Below, piece after piece: positions 41,296 to 50,102 of a DNA stretch of 64,000 nucleotides. This DNA is from JAJNBA01 sp963842295 (GTDB lineage Bacteria; Actinomycetota; UBA4738; HRBIN12). Below the pieces are notes generated by a model. The model did not search any database and was not told the DNA's origin. It was given only the letters and a program-made list of their open reading frames with translations. The stretch covers positions 1 through 64,000 of the forward strand of contig CAWJFY010000010.1 in the NCBI GenBank assembly GCA_963842295.1. Direction: 5' to 3'. Both the position numbers and the translations under genes were made by a program. How positions within the stretch are numbered: the first letter of the stretch is position 1; every line of letters begins with the position of its first letter.

Positions 41296-41878
41296 CTATT
41301 TCTGCGCGTTGATGCAGAGGCTGAATCGCTCGTCGCCGAAGAGGAACGTGGCGCAGTTCCCGGCCACCGAGCGCAGCTCGAACCTTCCGCCGGCGAACTG
41401 CTCTCCGACGACCACGTCGTGGACGGTGCCGTCGACCTCGACCTGCGCGTGGGTCGCCCCGTCCCGCTGGAAGATGTCGAGCAGGACGACCGTGGATCCA
41501 CCGACGTTCTGGCTCGAGCCGTCGCCGGGCGCCGTCGGGGAAGGCGTCCCCGAGCCATCCCCCGCCTCCGTCCCCGCCTCCGCCGCCGTTCGACGGTGAC
41601 GGGGTCCCGCTGCCGCCTGGGATCGTCGGCGAAGGCGAGGGGGAAAGGGCGGGCGGGACGGAGAAGGGGTCCCGCCCGGTGAAGCTCTGGATCGGGGGCA
41701 CCCCTCCCCCCGGCGAGGGGCTCGGCGACCCGGTACCCGGGGTGAGCGGCGGCGCTGCGGTCGGAGGCGGCTCCTCGCCGCCTCCGAGGAAGGAGAACAG
41801 AACGAAGCCGGCCAGAAGCACGCCAACGACGATGCCGCCGATCGTCACGGTCCGTCGGTCTCGTGCAGAAAGCGCCAT
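41296..41878 (-). pseudogene. PilP-position pilus assembly membrane protein, frameshifted
   Basis: Two overlapping frames make one protein. The first part (from ATG 41878) has a membrane helix (TIGGIVVGVLLAGFVLFSFL), a Pro-Ser-Thr linker and GRDPFSVPP. The second part, ending at 41296, is a small beta domain (VVLLDIFQRDGATHAQVEVD to FLFGDERFSLCINA) like the GspC/PilP-type domains. They join if one base is removed from the run of five G at 41559-41563, inside a Gly-rich linker, which gives 193 residues. Position after pilM-pilN-pilO suggests a PilP-like role linking the inner-membrane platform to other parts. Sequencing error, true mutation or phase variation cannot be told apart. Confidence 0.75.
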
Positions 41879-41881
41879 CGG

Positions 41882-42469
41882 TCAGGCCTCCGGGATCGTT
41901 CCCTGCTCGGTCGGGCCGGGCTCTGACCCCGGTCCCGAGCTGACATCGCTCGTGTACAACGTGATCGTCGCTGCGAAGGTGAGGGTCGAACCCTCTAACG
42001 GGTTGAGGTCGATCGACTGCACGGTCGCCGCGCGAGGGAGGGTCTCGATCTCGTGCAGGTAGTTCACGAGAGCGAAGTAGGAACCCTCGCCGCTCGCGGA
42101 GACGGCGATGCTCGAGAACCCGCCGGACTCCGCCGTCGTGGGCGTGTTCGGTGTGAGGCTCAAGACCTGTACGCCGGAGACGGCCGCCGCGTTCCGGAGG
42201 AGGCGGAGCACCCCCGGGAGATCTGCCGTCGGAGGCACCATCCCGTCGACCTCGCGGATCGCAGCCTCGTTCTCGGGGGCCTCGTCCCGCGCTTGCCGGA
42301 GCGCGTTCAGCTGCACGCTCAAGGTCTGCTGCTGCGCCTGAGTGTCTTCGAGCTCCTGCCGCGCCTCCGTGACCTCCGCCATCTTCGGCAGGACGAGGAA
42401 CAACACCAGCAAGAGCGCGAGGATCCCGGCGCCGGCGCCGGCAACGATCACGCGACGCCTACCCTGCAT
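41882..42469 (-). CDS. pilO: Type IV pilus inner-membrane protein PilO
   Basis: 195 residues: a short cytoplasmic start, a membrane helix (VIVAGAGAGILALLLVLFLV), a coiled coil (EARQELEDTQAQQQTLSVQL) and a ferredoxin-like periplasm-side domain (YFALVNYLHEIETLPRAATV). It pairs with PilN in the assembly platform. The start overlaps pilN by 11 bases. Confidence 0.88.
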   Translation of the reverse strand: MQGRRRVIVAGAGAGILALLLVLFLVLPKMAEVTEARQELEDTQAQQQTLSVQLNALRQARDEAPENEAAIREVDGMVPPTADLPGVLRLLRNAAAVSGVQVLSLTPNTPTTAESGGFSSIAVSASGEGSYFALVNYLHEIETLPRAATVQSIDLNPLEGSTLTFAATITLYTSDVSSGPGSEPGPTEQGTIPEA

Positions 42470-43079
42470 CGGTCACCCCTTCGGCCTGGCGTCCCCGTGG
42501 CGTCACCACGGCCGTGGTGAGATCCACGCCCGAGGTGTAGGTGAGCGGTCCGTCCGCCACGTCCGCGATCGACGTCACCCAGGGATTGACCCATCCCCGG
42601 ACACGCTCGAGTCGGGTCAGCCACGAGGCGATCGTGTCGTAGTCCAGGGCAAGTCCCCCGATATCGATCCGTCCGATGAGCAGGGTGGTCCCCCCCACCG
42701 TCGGTGTCGGTACCTGCGTCGAGGAGGACATCGCGTTGAAGGCCGCGGTGCTCGGGATCACGCGCGAGAGGTCCATGAGCAGGCCGGAGAACGAGATCTC
42801 GTTGGCGAAGACGGAGTCCAGGAGCTCTTGCTTCTCCTGCGCCCGGGCTCGGAGCTCCTCGAACTCTTGGAGGGAATCGATCTCGCTCTGGAGGCTCTGG
42901 TTCGACTGCTGCTGAGCCTCGATGTCGCTCCGAACCCCGCTCAGGTTCCCCAGTTGGATGACGTAGAACACGAGGATGAGCCCGATGACGCCGATACCGG
43001 CGAGCGCAACGACGCCCGCCAGCCTCCGTTGGCGCTGGGCTGCCAGGATGTCCGGCGGAAGGAGGTTGACCTGGCTCAT
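42459..43079 (-). CDS. pilN: Type IV pilus assembly protein PilN
   Basis: 206 residues beginning SQVNLLPPDILAAQRQRR, the short PilM-binding motif of PilN, then a membrane helix (VVALAGIGVIGLILVFYVIQ), a coiled coil and a ferredoxin-like domain with YDTIASWLTRLERV. ATG overlaps the pilM stop as ATGA. The open frame that continues upstream is an out-of-frame reading of pilM. Confidence 0.9.
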   Translation of the reverse strand: MSQVNLLPPDILAAQRQRRLAGVVALAGIGVIGLILVFYVIQLGNLSGVRSDIEAQQQSNQSLQSEIDSLQEFEELRARAQEKQELLDSVFANEISFSGLLMDLSRVIPSTAAFNAMSSSTQVPTPTVGGTTLLIGRIDIGGLALDYDTIASWLTRLERVRGWVNPWVTSIADVADGPLTYTSGVDLTTAVVTPRGRQAEGVTDAG

Positions 43080-44132
43080 GAGCCGCTCCACGGGATCGCC
43101 AAGCCGACCGCGGTCGCGAGCACGGGTTCGGCTTCGTTCTGAGCGTCCTCGGAAAGTGACAGCTGCGAGCCGACACGGCTGAAGACTCGGCCGGGCTCGA
43201 CGGCGACGGGGATCCGCTGCCGCAGGATCTCGATGAACCCCTCGAGCTTGGATCCGCCCCCCGACACGAGCAGCCGGTCGATCCGAGCACCCTGGGTCTG
43301 CGCGGTGTAGAACTCGAGCGACGACCGGATCTCGTCCACGAATTGCGTCGCGCGCTGCATCGCGATCTCCTGCGCCTGCGCGGGTGTCGCCTCGCTCCCG
43401 TCGACCGCCTCGCCGCGCTTCAGCCGCTCGGCGACCTCGTCCTCCACGGACAAACCACGGGCGATCGCGACGGTGACGTCGCGCCCTCCCGAAGGAAGGA
43501 TCCGCACGAACCGCGTCTCGCTGGCTGCATGCACGACGATGTTGGTCACGTGGGCTCCGACGTCGACGACAGCCTCGCCACCGCGTGTTCTCGAGTCCCA
43601 TCCCCGCGCCGGTCGCGCCGACCGCCCGGACCAACGCGAAGGGGACCAGATCCAGCCCCATCGGCTCGAGCTTCGCGCCCGTCGCGGCGGCGACCAGCGT
43701 GTCCACCATCGCCTTCTGCGCCGCCACCAACAGCAGACGGATCATCTGGCGACCGTCGATCTCGCTCTCCTCGATCAGGTGGTAGTCGAGGACCGCCTCG
43801 TCGACCGGCATCGGGATGAACTCCTGCACCTGGAACCCGAGCGACTGCCGAAGCTCCTTCTCGGGCATGGTCGGCAGCGCGATCTCCCGCACCACCACGC
43901 GCTGGTTCCCCACGCCCATCCAGACCTTCCTCGACTTGAAGCCTCCTCGGGTCCAGAGCTCACGCAGAGCCTCCGACACGGCCGGCACGTCCCGCACCTC
44001 ACCGTTCTCGACGGCACCGGCGGGGAGCGGCACCTGCGCCGCACGCACCACGGTCGGTGGCGACCCTTCCGTCAGCTCGGCAGCCCGGACCGCGGTCGAG
44101 CCGACATCCAGTCCGATCCTCGCCTTCGGCAC
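43076..44132 (-). pseudogene. pilM: Type IV pilus actin-like ATPase PilM, frameshifted
   Basis: Actin-fold cytoplasmic protein that binds PilN. The N-terminal part (from GTG 44132) has IGLDVGSTAVRAAELTEG (phosphate-1 loop) and runs to GMGLENTR. The C-terminal part lies in another frame: GEAVVDVGAHVTNIVVHAAS (phosphate-2), LLVSGGGSKLEGFIEILRQR (adenosine motif), ending at 43076. The frames join if one base is removed near 43578-43586 (minus strand ACGCGGTGGCGAG). The joined product is 351 residues, the normal PilM length. No stop codons or degraded motifs are seen on either side, so the break is recent or an assembly error. Confidence 0.85.
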
Positions 44133-44338
44133 TACCCGCCCTCCACGTGCACGGACCGACCCTCGAGGAAACGCTCGAGATCCGCCTCGAAGATCCGGTA
44201 GCCCTTCCCAACCCTGAGGGCCGGGAGCTCACCCGATCTGATGAGTCGGTAGACGGTCATGTTGGACACACGCATCGCCGCGGCCACCTCGGCCACGGTG
44301 AAGAGGCGACCTGTCACGAACGCTCTCGATCCGGCCAC
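44132..44338 (-). CDS. Small excisionase/BldC-type helix-turn-helix protein
   Basis: 68 residues from GTG 44338, which lies five bases after GGAGGAG. A single winged HTH domain: LFTVAEVAAAMRVSNMTVYR, LIRSGELPALRVGKGYRIFE, then LERFLEGR. This is the MerR/excisionase-like fold shared with Streptomyces BldC, which has the same length. A longer frame to 44410 lacks a better start. Its stop overlaps the pilM start by one base, so it heads the pilM-pilN-pilO operon and is probably its local regulator. A palindrome lies 35 bases upstream. Target and ligand unknown. Confidence 0.82.
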   Translation of the reverse strand: MAGSRAFVTGRLFTVAEVAAAMRVSNMTVYRLIRSGELPALRVGKGYRIFEADLERFLEGRSVHVEGG

Positions 44339-44372
44339 CAACGCTCCTCCGGCGTGCCTTCCATCCTGTGTC

Positions 44373-44387
44373 TCATGTGCCACATGA
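44373..44387 (-). promoter_or_regulatory. Palindrome upstream of the HTH regulator
   Basis: TCATGTG-C-CACATGA, a perfect 7-base inverted repeat around one base. It lies in an unusually AT-rich stretch for this window, between pilD and the HTH gene. A TTGACT hexamer further upstream, near 44470, could be a -35 element, but no good -10 was found. An operator for the HTH protein is inference. Confidence 0.5.
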
Positions 44388-44532
44388 AGCACATCACTCA
44401 CACTGAGCAATCAGAAGCACACCTGCCTCTTTGAGGGTGCTCACGAAACACCAGACAACCCGTGAAGTCAAACATCTGGAGGAAGTTGCCTCGACGCAGG
44501 TCAGGCCGTCTTTCGGGGCACCATCCCGAGAC

Positions 44533-44552
44533 GATCCGGCGTGGTCCGGATC
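44533..44552 (-). terminator. Short hairpin at the end of pilD
   Basis: GATCCGG and CCGGATC form a 7-base-pair stem with a 6-base loop, touching the pilD stop codon. Weak candidate for a terminator that separates pilD from the HTH-pilMNO genes. Confidence 0.4.
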
Positions 44553-45327
44553 AGAGGAAGCGGCCGATGTACCAGGAGGCGATCGGCTCGCCCCAGAGGC
44601 CCGCGACGACCGCGCCCGCCGCGAGGTAGGGGCCAAACGGGATGGCGCTTTTCCGCCCTCGCCCCATCGTGAGGGCGACCAGTCCCCCGAGGCCACCGAA
44701 GAGGATCGCCGCGCCCGCCGCCACACCGACGAATCGCAGGCCGAGCGAGCCGAGAACCAGGCCGATCAGCGCGGCGAGCTTCACATCCCCCATCCCCATC
44801 CCTCGGGACACCACCGCGACGACGAAGAGGATCCCGCCGTAGAGCAAGAGCCCTATGCCCGCGCGCGCCGGATCCGCCGCGTCGCCGATGAACCAGGCCA
44901 ACAGGATGGTCGGCGTGAACAGCAGGAGCGCCGGATACATCAGGCGATTCGGGATGATCTTGTGCCGGAGGTCGATCAAGGCGATGCCCGGCATCAGGGC
45001 GAGCAGGCCGGCGACCAGGACGGCCTGCCAGGGGTTCGGATAGCGGATCGCCGCGAGCACCACGAGGCCGGCGGTGCCCAGTTCGAGGAGCGGGTACACG
45101 ACGGAGATGCGCTCGCCGCATCGTCGGCATCGGCCTCGAAGGAGCAGCCACGAGAGCACCGGGACGTTGTCGCGAGCCCCGATCTCCGCTCCGCACGCGG
45201 GGCAACGGGATCGGGGGCGCACGAGGGACTCGCCCTTCGGTATCCGATGGACGGCGACCGTCATGAAGCTGCCCACGACCAGGCCGAATGGGAGGGCGAC
45301 GATCGCACGGATCAGAGCCTCGTCCAC
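44551..45327 (-). CDS. pilD: Prepilin peptidase / N-methyltransferase
   Basis: Integral membrane aspartyl protease that cleaves prepilin leader peptides and methylates the new N-terminus. 258 residues with the cytoplasmic zinc loop (CPACGAE, CRRCGERIS), several membrane helices, and both catalytic Asp motifs: LIDLRHKIIPNRL and GMGMGDVKLAALIG. Both the protease and methylase regions are present. Its substrates would be the pilins encoded at 45376-49934. Mycobacterium keeps a prepilin-peptidase-like gene at the same place between aroE and aroC. Confidence 0.93.
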   Translation of the reverse strand: MDEALIRAIVALPFGLVVGSFMTVAVHRIPKGESLVRPRSRCPACGAEIGARDNVPVLSWLLLRGRCRRCGERISVVYPLLELGTAGLVVLAAIRYPNPWQAVLVAGLLALMPGIALIDLRHKIIPNRLMYPALLLFTPTILLAWFIGDAADPARAGIGLLLYGGILFVVAVVSRGMGMGDVKLAALIGLVLGSLGLRFVGVAAGAAILFGGLGGLVALTMGRGRKSAIPFGPYLAAGAVVAGLWGEPIASWYIGRFL

Positions 45328-45375
45328 GGGGCCGAACCTACCTGCAGGAAACCCCGCCGTGGTTGAGGCGCGCCC

Positions 45376-46840
45376 TCATTCGTGGATGTAGGAGATGTCC
45401 TGCTTGAAACCGGTGACCCCGGTGATCCCGGGGACGAGGACGGGCTTGTAGGTCATCTTGTACTGGTTGCCGATCGACACGTTCGTCGCCAGGACCTGAC
45501 CGATGTAGGCGTTCTGATTGTTCATCGAGGCGGTGCAGGGCGTGTAGAAGAACACGTTGGTCTGGGCGTTGAAGTTCGTGTTGTTCGCGACGGTAAGGTT
45601 CTTGGTGGTCGCGAGATTGCTGGCCGGACAGGTCGCCGCGGGCGCGATGCTGATGAAGTGCAGCTTCTTGATGCCCCCGGCGGTCCCGTTCCAGTCGGAC
45701 TTGCTCAGGTTGAAGCCCCAGTCCGTGATGACCGCGACGCTCCCCTTGATCGTGAGGTTGTCGTTGCCCGGGGTGAACGTGCAGGCGGAGCCACCGGTGA
45801 CCCGCAGGACGATGTTGGTGTACGCGCTCCCGTTCCAGACGTTCTTGAGCCAGCTGTACGCCTTCGCGCAGTTCGTCGCACCCGCCTGGGATCCGTAGAT
45901 GGTCGAGTCGATGATCGAGTAGCCGGTGCTCGTCCAGTTCGCTGCCGTGTACCCGATCACCGGGAACGTCTGCGTGGGGACGTCGGGCATGCTGACGAAC
46001 TCGGTGACGACGCCGCCGATGTTGAGCGTCGCGTCGTTGACGTCGCCGGCCGCGGTCGCGTCGTCGCTGACGGTCCCGCTCCCGAAGATGTCACCGGTCG
46101 AGGAGAGCGCGGCGCCCTCCACGGTTGCCGGGTTGTCGATCCGAGACGTCGTCTCGGGCCCACACGTTCCCCTTGACGTTCGAGTTGTTCCCCATCGTGA
46201 ACGAACCGGTCGGCACGTAGACGTTGCCGTAGACGAGCGGGGTGTTCCCGATGACCAGGTTCCCGTTCAACACGTACACGTCGCCGTCGTTGCCGCTGTT
46301 CCCATTGATCTGGAAGTTGTTCGAGAACGTGGTGCCGTTGACCGCGAGGATCGCGGCGCCGAACCCACCGTAGTTCGGGGTGAGCCGGACGAACGTCTCG
46401 ATCGTCCTCGCGGGGGCGCCGTTGATCGTCCCGGTCGACTCGACCTTGACGAACGAAGGGAGGCTCGTGTCGCTGAACGTGGAGCAGTTCATCGCGGTGG
46501 AGCCGTCGGCGGCGTAGAAGGTCCCGACGGAATCGAACGCAGCCTGGGAGGGCCCGGACTGGACGACGTCGCCGATCGTGAGCTTGCCGGTCGTCGCGTT
46601 GCAGCCGGCGTCGGCGGCCATCGTGGTGGACGGGGTCGATTGCAGGTACGCGTACCAGTGGTTCGTGCCCGCCTCGGCCGCGTTGACGGACAGGAGGCGC
46701 TCGCGGTCGTAGCCGCTCGCGTCGAGCGAGTGGATCGACTGCGCCACCACGACGGTCGAGAGGATCAGCACGACGAAGGCGACCGCGAGGCTCACGATCA
46801 TCGCGACCCCTCGTTCCTCGTCTCGCAGGCGCTTCAGCAT
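45376..46840 (-). pseudogene. PilX-like pilus protein with repetitive C-terminal domain, frameshifted
   Basis: Starts LKRLRDEERGVAMIVSLAVA, a PilX-type N-terminus with a membrane helix but no classical GFTLIE site. The middle has short Gly-Asn repeats (NGNLVIGNTPLVYGNVYVP) like polymer-forming beta-helix domains. The frame changes at about 46156-46161, in a GGGCCC block beside a 7-base-pair hairpin: WARDDVSDRQ in one frame, TTSRIDNPATVEGAALSS in the other. Removing one base gives 487 residues ending FKQDISYIHE. Probably an accessory or tip protein of the pilus. The last gene before pilD. Confidence 0.78.
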
Positions 46841-46866
46841 GGGTGTCTCCTTCTTCGTTCTCTGCG

Positions 46867-47502
46867 TCAGATGAGTGGGTCCGGGAGCGTTGCGCAGAGC
46901 TGGACCGGATACCCGAACGAGGTGTTCCGACCGGTCAGCGATGCCTGGACGACCTGGGTGGCCTGCGCCCGATCCGCGAGGTCGGGATTGACGTGGAACT
47001 TCACGGCGATCGTACGGCCCGCGGAGTCCAGCGTGAACGCAGGTTGGTTGAGATCACGATTCACGATCCCGTCGGCGACGACCCTCCAGTCCGACGCAGC
47101 GTCCGGATCGAGCACCGGCCACGTCCGGTACAGCAACTGCTCCTCCTCGTTCACGAGCCACAGGGCGCAGCGTGGGTCCTCGTCCTCGACCTGCTCGGCC
47201 TGGGTATAGATCCGGAACATGTATCCGGTCGCACCGCCGTACGGATCGAGTGTCTCGTCGGCCGGGTCGTACAGGATGTTCCCGGAGCGGACCAGCCGAT
47301 CGAGCGACTGCAGAGCCAGGCGTGCCTGATCGTTCAGCCGACCCCGAACGTCTTCCTCCACGACGGCCCGTTGGATGCTCGTGAGCGTCGTGGTCATGAC
47401 AAGCATCACGATGGACAGGATCGCCATCGCGACGACGAGCTCCACGAGGGTCATGCCCCGCTCGCCACGGAGCCGGCGCAGTATCCAGAGGAACCGGGCC
47501 AT
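46867..47502 (-). CDS. PulJ/PilW-type minor pilin
   Basis: 211 residues with a type III prepilin leader: RLRGERGMTLVELVVAMAIL, cleaved after Gly, with Glu5 present, followed by the hydrophobic helix. The rest is a globular domain with a late Cys (VQLCATLPD). It lies three bases after the 597-residue pseudopilin gene and 26 bases before the PilX-like gene, a usual minor pilin order. Likely primes pilus assembly at the tip. Confidence 0.87.
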   Translation of the reverse strand: MARFLWILRRLRGERGMTLVELVVAMAILSIVMLVMTTTLTSIQRAVVEEDVRGRLNDQARLALQSLDRLVRSGNILYDPADETLDPYGGATGYMFRIYTQAEQVEDEDPRCALWLVNEEEQLLYRTWPVLDPDAASDWRVVADGIVNRDLNQPAFTLDSAGRTIAVKFHVNPDLADRAQATQVVQASLTGRNTSFGYPVQLCATLPDPLI

Positions 47503-47505
47503 CTC

Positions 47506-49299
47506 CTACGCCCCCTGCTGTGCCGGCGGCGGCTCGTAGATCCCGCGCGCCAGGAGATCGCCGGGATCGAAGGTTGCGGACAGGTTGATCTGCGTGATGC
47601 CGTCGACGATGAACTCGTACCGGATCGTGATCTCGATCGGCTGGGTCGAGGCCGAGGCGTCCCACCTGATCTGCGCGTTTGAGGGATCGGCTGTTTTCGC
47701 GGTCGTCGCCGTCGCGTGCGCGATGCCACCGGAGATCACCGTCACGCGCCACGTCGCGGTGGAGACACCGACGACCTGGGTCTTGGAGCATGTCACCGTA
47801 AGGGTGTCCAGCGTCGCGTCCGTCGAGGCTTTGCTCGAGAACCCGGCACCGTTGTAGTAGAAGAAGGTCCCGGCGGAGATCGAAGCCGACGGGTTCGTGG
47901 ACGAGCTCTCTCCGGCGAGAGAACGAGCGGTATCCGAATACCCCACGAGACGGACGCAGTAGTTCGTGTCGTTCGTGGCCGTGCTCGACATCCCCGTCGG
48001 TGCGGTCATGCCGGCCGTCGGGAACCCGCCGAGCTGGACGGTGCCCAAGGTCCGCGAGGCGACGACGTCGATCAGGCCGTCCTCGCCGACGCCCGCGGCG
48101 TCGCGATCGATCTTCACGGTGGTGTTGGTCGCCGGACCGACGACCCGAAGCAGGTTCGCGACGCCGACCGGCGCCAGCACATGCGAGTGGAAGACCTCGA
48201 CCTTCGCGATCCCCACCTGGCGGCTGTGGGCGCTCGAGCAGGGCAGGAGATCGGTCTCGCGGGTACCCGTCGTGGGACAGGCGTAGGTGTCGACCCCCGA
48301 AGCATCCACGGAGGCGGACCGTCCCTCGAGGTCGCCGGCCGCGACCGTGGCGCTCAGCCCGATCTGACCGCAGCAGCCGACGACCGTCCTCGAGAGCGTG
48401 TCGGCGGTCACGTCGGTGGTCGTGCCGCCGCCCGTCACACCCGTCGCGGTCTCCGCCTTGTTGTCGGCATCCGCCCTGACCTGCTGGTTCCCCACACCTT
48501 CCTCGCCGGCGCTGTCGACGAACGTGATGCCCGAGAGCGTGCTCGTCGCATCCAGGTCGGTCGTCTGCTCCTCCTGGGCCGTGGCGGCGAGCCCCGGGAG
48601 CGAGACTTCCAGGGACTCGAAATCGATCGCGGAGTCGAAGAGTTGACCCGTCACGCTCAGGAGCGGCTGCGGGGAATCCACCTGCCCGTAGAAGAACGGC
48701 TGGCACGGAGCTGCGAACGGGTGGGTGGTCGAGTTCACGCACCCGTCCGGGGACCAGAAGAGGCTCTGGACCCTGACCGAGTTGTTGGGGGCGCTGCCGA
48801 TGGCTCCATTCGCCCATTCGAGGATCACGGTGACGCGGTACGGGTTGGTGGTCGGGGCGTCGTTGGTCACGTAGGTGTGGTAGGTGACGTCGAGGTTGCC
48901 GACGGTCAGCGTGTCCGTGTGCGGGACGAGCCACGCGGCGTCATAGCCCGCGGCGAACGTCGACGACACGATCTCCTCGCCGGCGCAGGACTGGAATCGG
49001 TACTCGCCGGAGCAGTTGACGATCCGGCTATCGGACGTCAGCTCCGACGTCGGGATCCCGCCGGTGATCTTCGTGTACGCGAGGCCTCGGATGTCCTCCA
49101 TGACGCGGTTCGCCATCCCGGTCGCCTGGATCCGGTCGCGACCGTAGCCGATGTACCGGAAGCCGTTCGACGCCGTGAAGGCGAGCGCGGTCAACGAGGC
49201 GAAGACGACCATCAGGGCGATGACCGTTTCGAGGATGGTGAACCCGCGTTCGCCCTGGAGGCGCGCACGGATCCGCCGTATGGACTGACGCCTGCTCAT
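47506..49299 (-). CDS. Large minor pilin with type IV prepilin N-terminus
   Basis: 597 residues. Leader and cleavage site: ARLQGERGFTILETVIALMV, with Glu5. The first 230 residues look like a PilV/PulG-type pilin with a Cys-bearing domain (NCSGEYRFQSCAGEE). A long C-terminal region follows, rich in Thr, Ser and Ala, with further Cys and no family I recognise. Most pseudopilins are below 200 residues, so this one carries a large extra domain, possibly an adhesin. ATG 49299 follows AAGGG; the open frame upstream is a shadow. It is preceded by a structured leader and the pilA terminator, so it may start its own transcript. Confidence 0.85.
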   Translation of the reverse strand: MSRRQSIRRIRARLQGERGFTILETVIALMVVFASLTALAFTASNGFRYIGYGRDRIQATGMANRVMEDIRGLAYTKITGGIPTSELTSDSRIVNCSGEYRFQSCAGEEIVSSTFAAGYDAAWLVPHTDTLTVGNLDVTYHTYVTNDAPTTNPYRVTVILEWANGAIGSAPNNSVRVQSLFWSPDGCVNSTTHPFAAPCQPFFYGQVDSPQPLLSVTGQLFDSAIDFESLEVSLPGLAATAQEEQTTDLDATSTLSGITFVDSAGEEGVGNQQVRADADNKAETATGVTGGGTTTDVTADTLSRTVVGCCGQIGLSATVAAGDLEGRSASVDASGVDTYACPTTGTRETDLLPCSSAHSRQVGIAKVEVFHSHVLAPVGVANLLRVVGPATNTTVKIDRDAAGVGEDGLIDVVASRTLGTVQLGGFPTAGMTAPTGMSSTATNDTNYCVRLVGYSDTARSLAGESSSTNPSASISAGTFFYYNGAGFSSKASTDATLDTLTVTCSKTQVVGVSTATWRVTVISGGIAHATATTAKTADPSNAQIRWDASASTQPIEITIRYEFIVDGITQINLSATFDPGDLLARGIYEPPPAQQGA

Positions 49300-49329
49300 G
49301 CTCTGCCCTTCGAAGAGACCTTCCTTCAT

Positions 49330-49384
49330 GGATTCGGCATGCTCTGTCCCCCTCTTGAGGGTCCCCAGGCTTTGCGCCGTACCC
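49330..49384 (-). promoter_or_regulatory. Possible structured RNA in the leader of the large minor pilin gene
   Basis: GGGTACGGC (49384-49376) can pair with GCCGAATCC (49338-49330), giving eight of nine pairs. Enclosed are GCAAAGCC and a small CCCT-CAAG-AGGG hairpin. GCAAAGCC followed by a hairpin and TGCCGAA recalls the 3' half of a cyclic di-GMP-I riboswitch, but the GGGCAAACC half is not found. Reported as a structured element only. Confidence 0.3.
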
Positions 49385-49403
49385 GATATGAGGTGACATG
49401 CGG

Positions 49404-49431
49404 AAAGGGCGGCCCCGAGGGGCCGCCCTTT
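49404..49431 (-). terminator. Terminator downstream of pilA
   Basis: AAAGGGCGGCCCC and GGGGCCGCCCTTT form a 13-base-pair stem with a 2-base loop (or 12 pairs with a 4-base loop), with A and T runs at the base of the stem. It lies 28 bases after the pilA stop codon and would let pilA be made in excess over the minor pilins. Confidence 0.75.
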
Positions 49432-49459
49432 CAGCCTTGGTGCCTGGTTCGCTCGTGGC

Positions 49460-49934
49460 TTACCAGCTGGTGCCAGCCGCTGCCGCGGCAGCGGTACCGG
49501 TGCACACAGCGCCGGTGCCGTACTTGGTCCCAGTGCCGCCCGCACCCGCGTCGTCCATGATCCAGAAGCAATCACCGGAGTCCGACAGCGAGGCCGCCGA
49601 CCAGATGTTCGGGGTCGCAGCTGCAACCGCAACGCTCACCACGGTCGGGCCAGTGGAGGCCACCGCCGGCGGCGTTGTAGGTCAGTGACGGCTCGATGGC
49701 CAGGAGCTCTGCGGACGTGTCAGCGCCCGTGTAGTCGCTCGTGTCCGTGTAGGCCGTCTTCGCAGCGACCAGTGCATTCCGGAGACTCGACTGAGCCGCC
49801 CGGTTCTGCGCCCTTTCACGGGCGCCGAGGAACGTCGGCAGAGCGATGGCGACCAGGATGCCGATGATCAGAACGACCACCATCAACTCGATGAGGGTGA
49901 AACCCTCCTCACGCTCACGCAAACGCTTGAGCAT
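49460..49934 (-). pseudogene. pilA: Major type IV pilin PilA, frameshifted
   Basis: Starts LKRLREREEGFTLIELMVVV with the classic GFTLIE cleavage site, followed by the hydrophobic helix and LPTFLGARERAQNRAAQSSL. This frame reads to SLTYNAAG and then goes out of register. The other frame continues ASTGPTVVSVAVAAATPNIW and ends in a Cys-loop type tail (GDCFWIMDD, GAVCTGTAAAAAAGTSW), a normal pilin end. Removing one base at 49659-49668 joins them into 157 residues. ATG 49934 follows GAAGG. The terminator downstream and the separate position suggest high expression as the main fibre subunit. Confidence 0.85.
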
Positions 49935-50102
49935 TCTGCCTTCGCCTCCCTTCCTTGGGTATTTGCGCACCACTGCGGTGCGCGTTCTCCACTGATGTCG
50001 GCCCCGTCGGAGTCGAACTGAAGCCGTGCAGGGCAAGAACATCGAAAAAACCCTTCGACCTACCCGGAGATGGGGAGTCACCTGCACGGTCCAGAACGAC
50101 GG

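Noticed and set aside
42459..44132. A 557-codon frame joining the PilM start to PilN as a fusion protein
   Set aside because: The middle part is an out-of-frame reading of pilM. The true pilM C-terminus is in the neighbouring frame and pilN has its own start overlapping the pilM stop.
49330..49384. Calling this leader a cyclic di-GMP-I riboswitch
   Set aside because: Only the 3' half resembles the family. The conserved GGGCAAACC segment and the GNRA-capped P2 helix are missing, so it is listed only as a structured element.
49998..50030. T-loop-like GTTCGACTC on the minus strand upstream of pilA
   Set aside because: The flanking bases do not form the T-arm stem, and no acceptor or anticodon arms are found. 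Not a tRNA.
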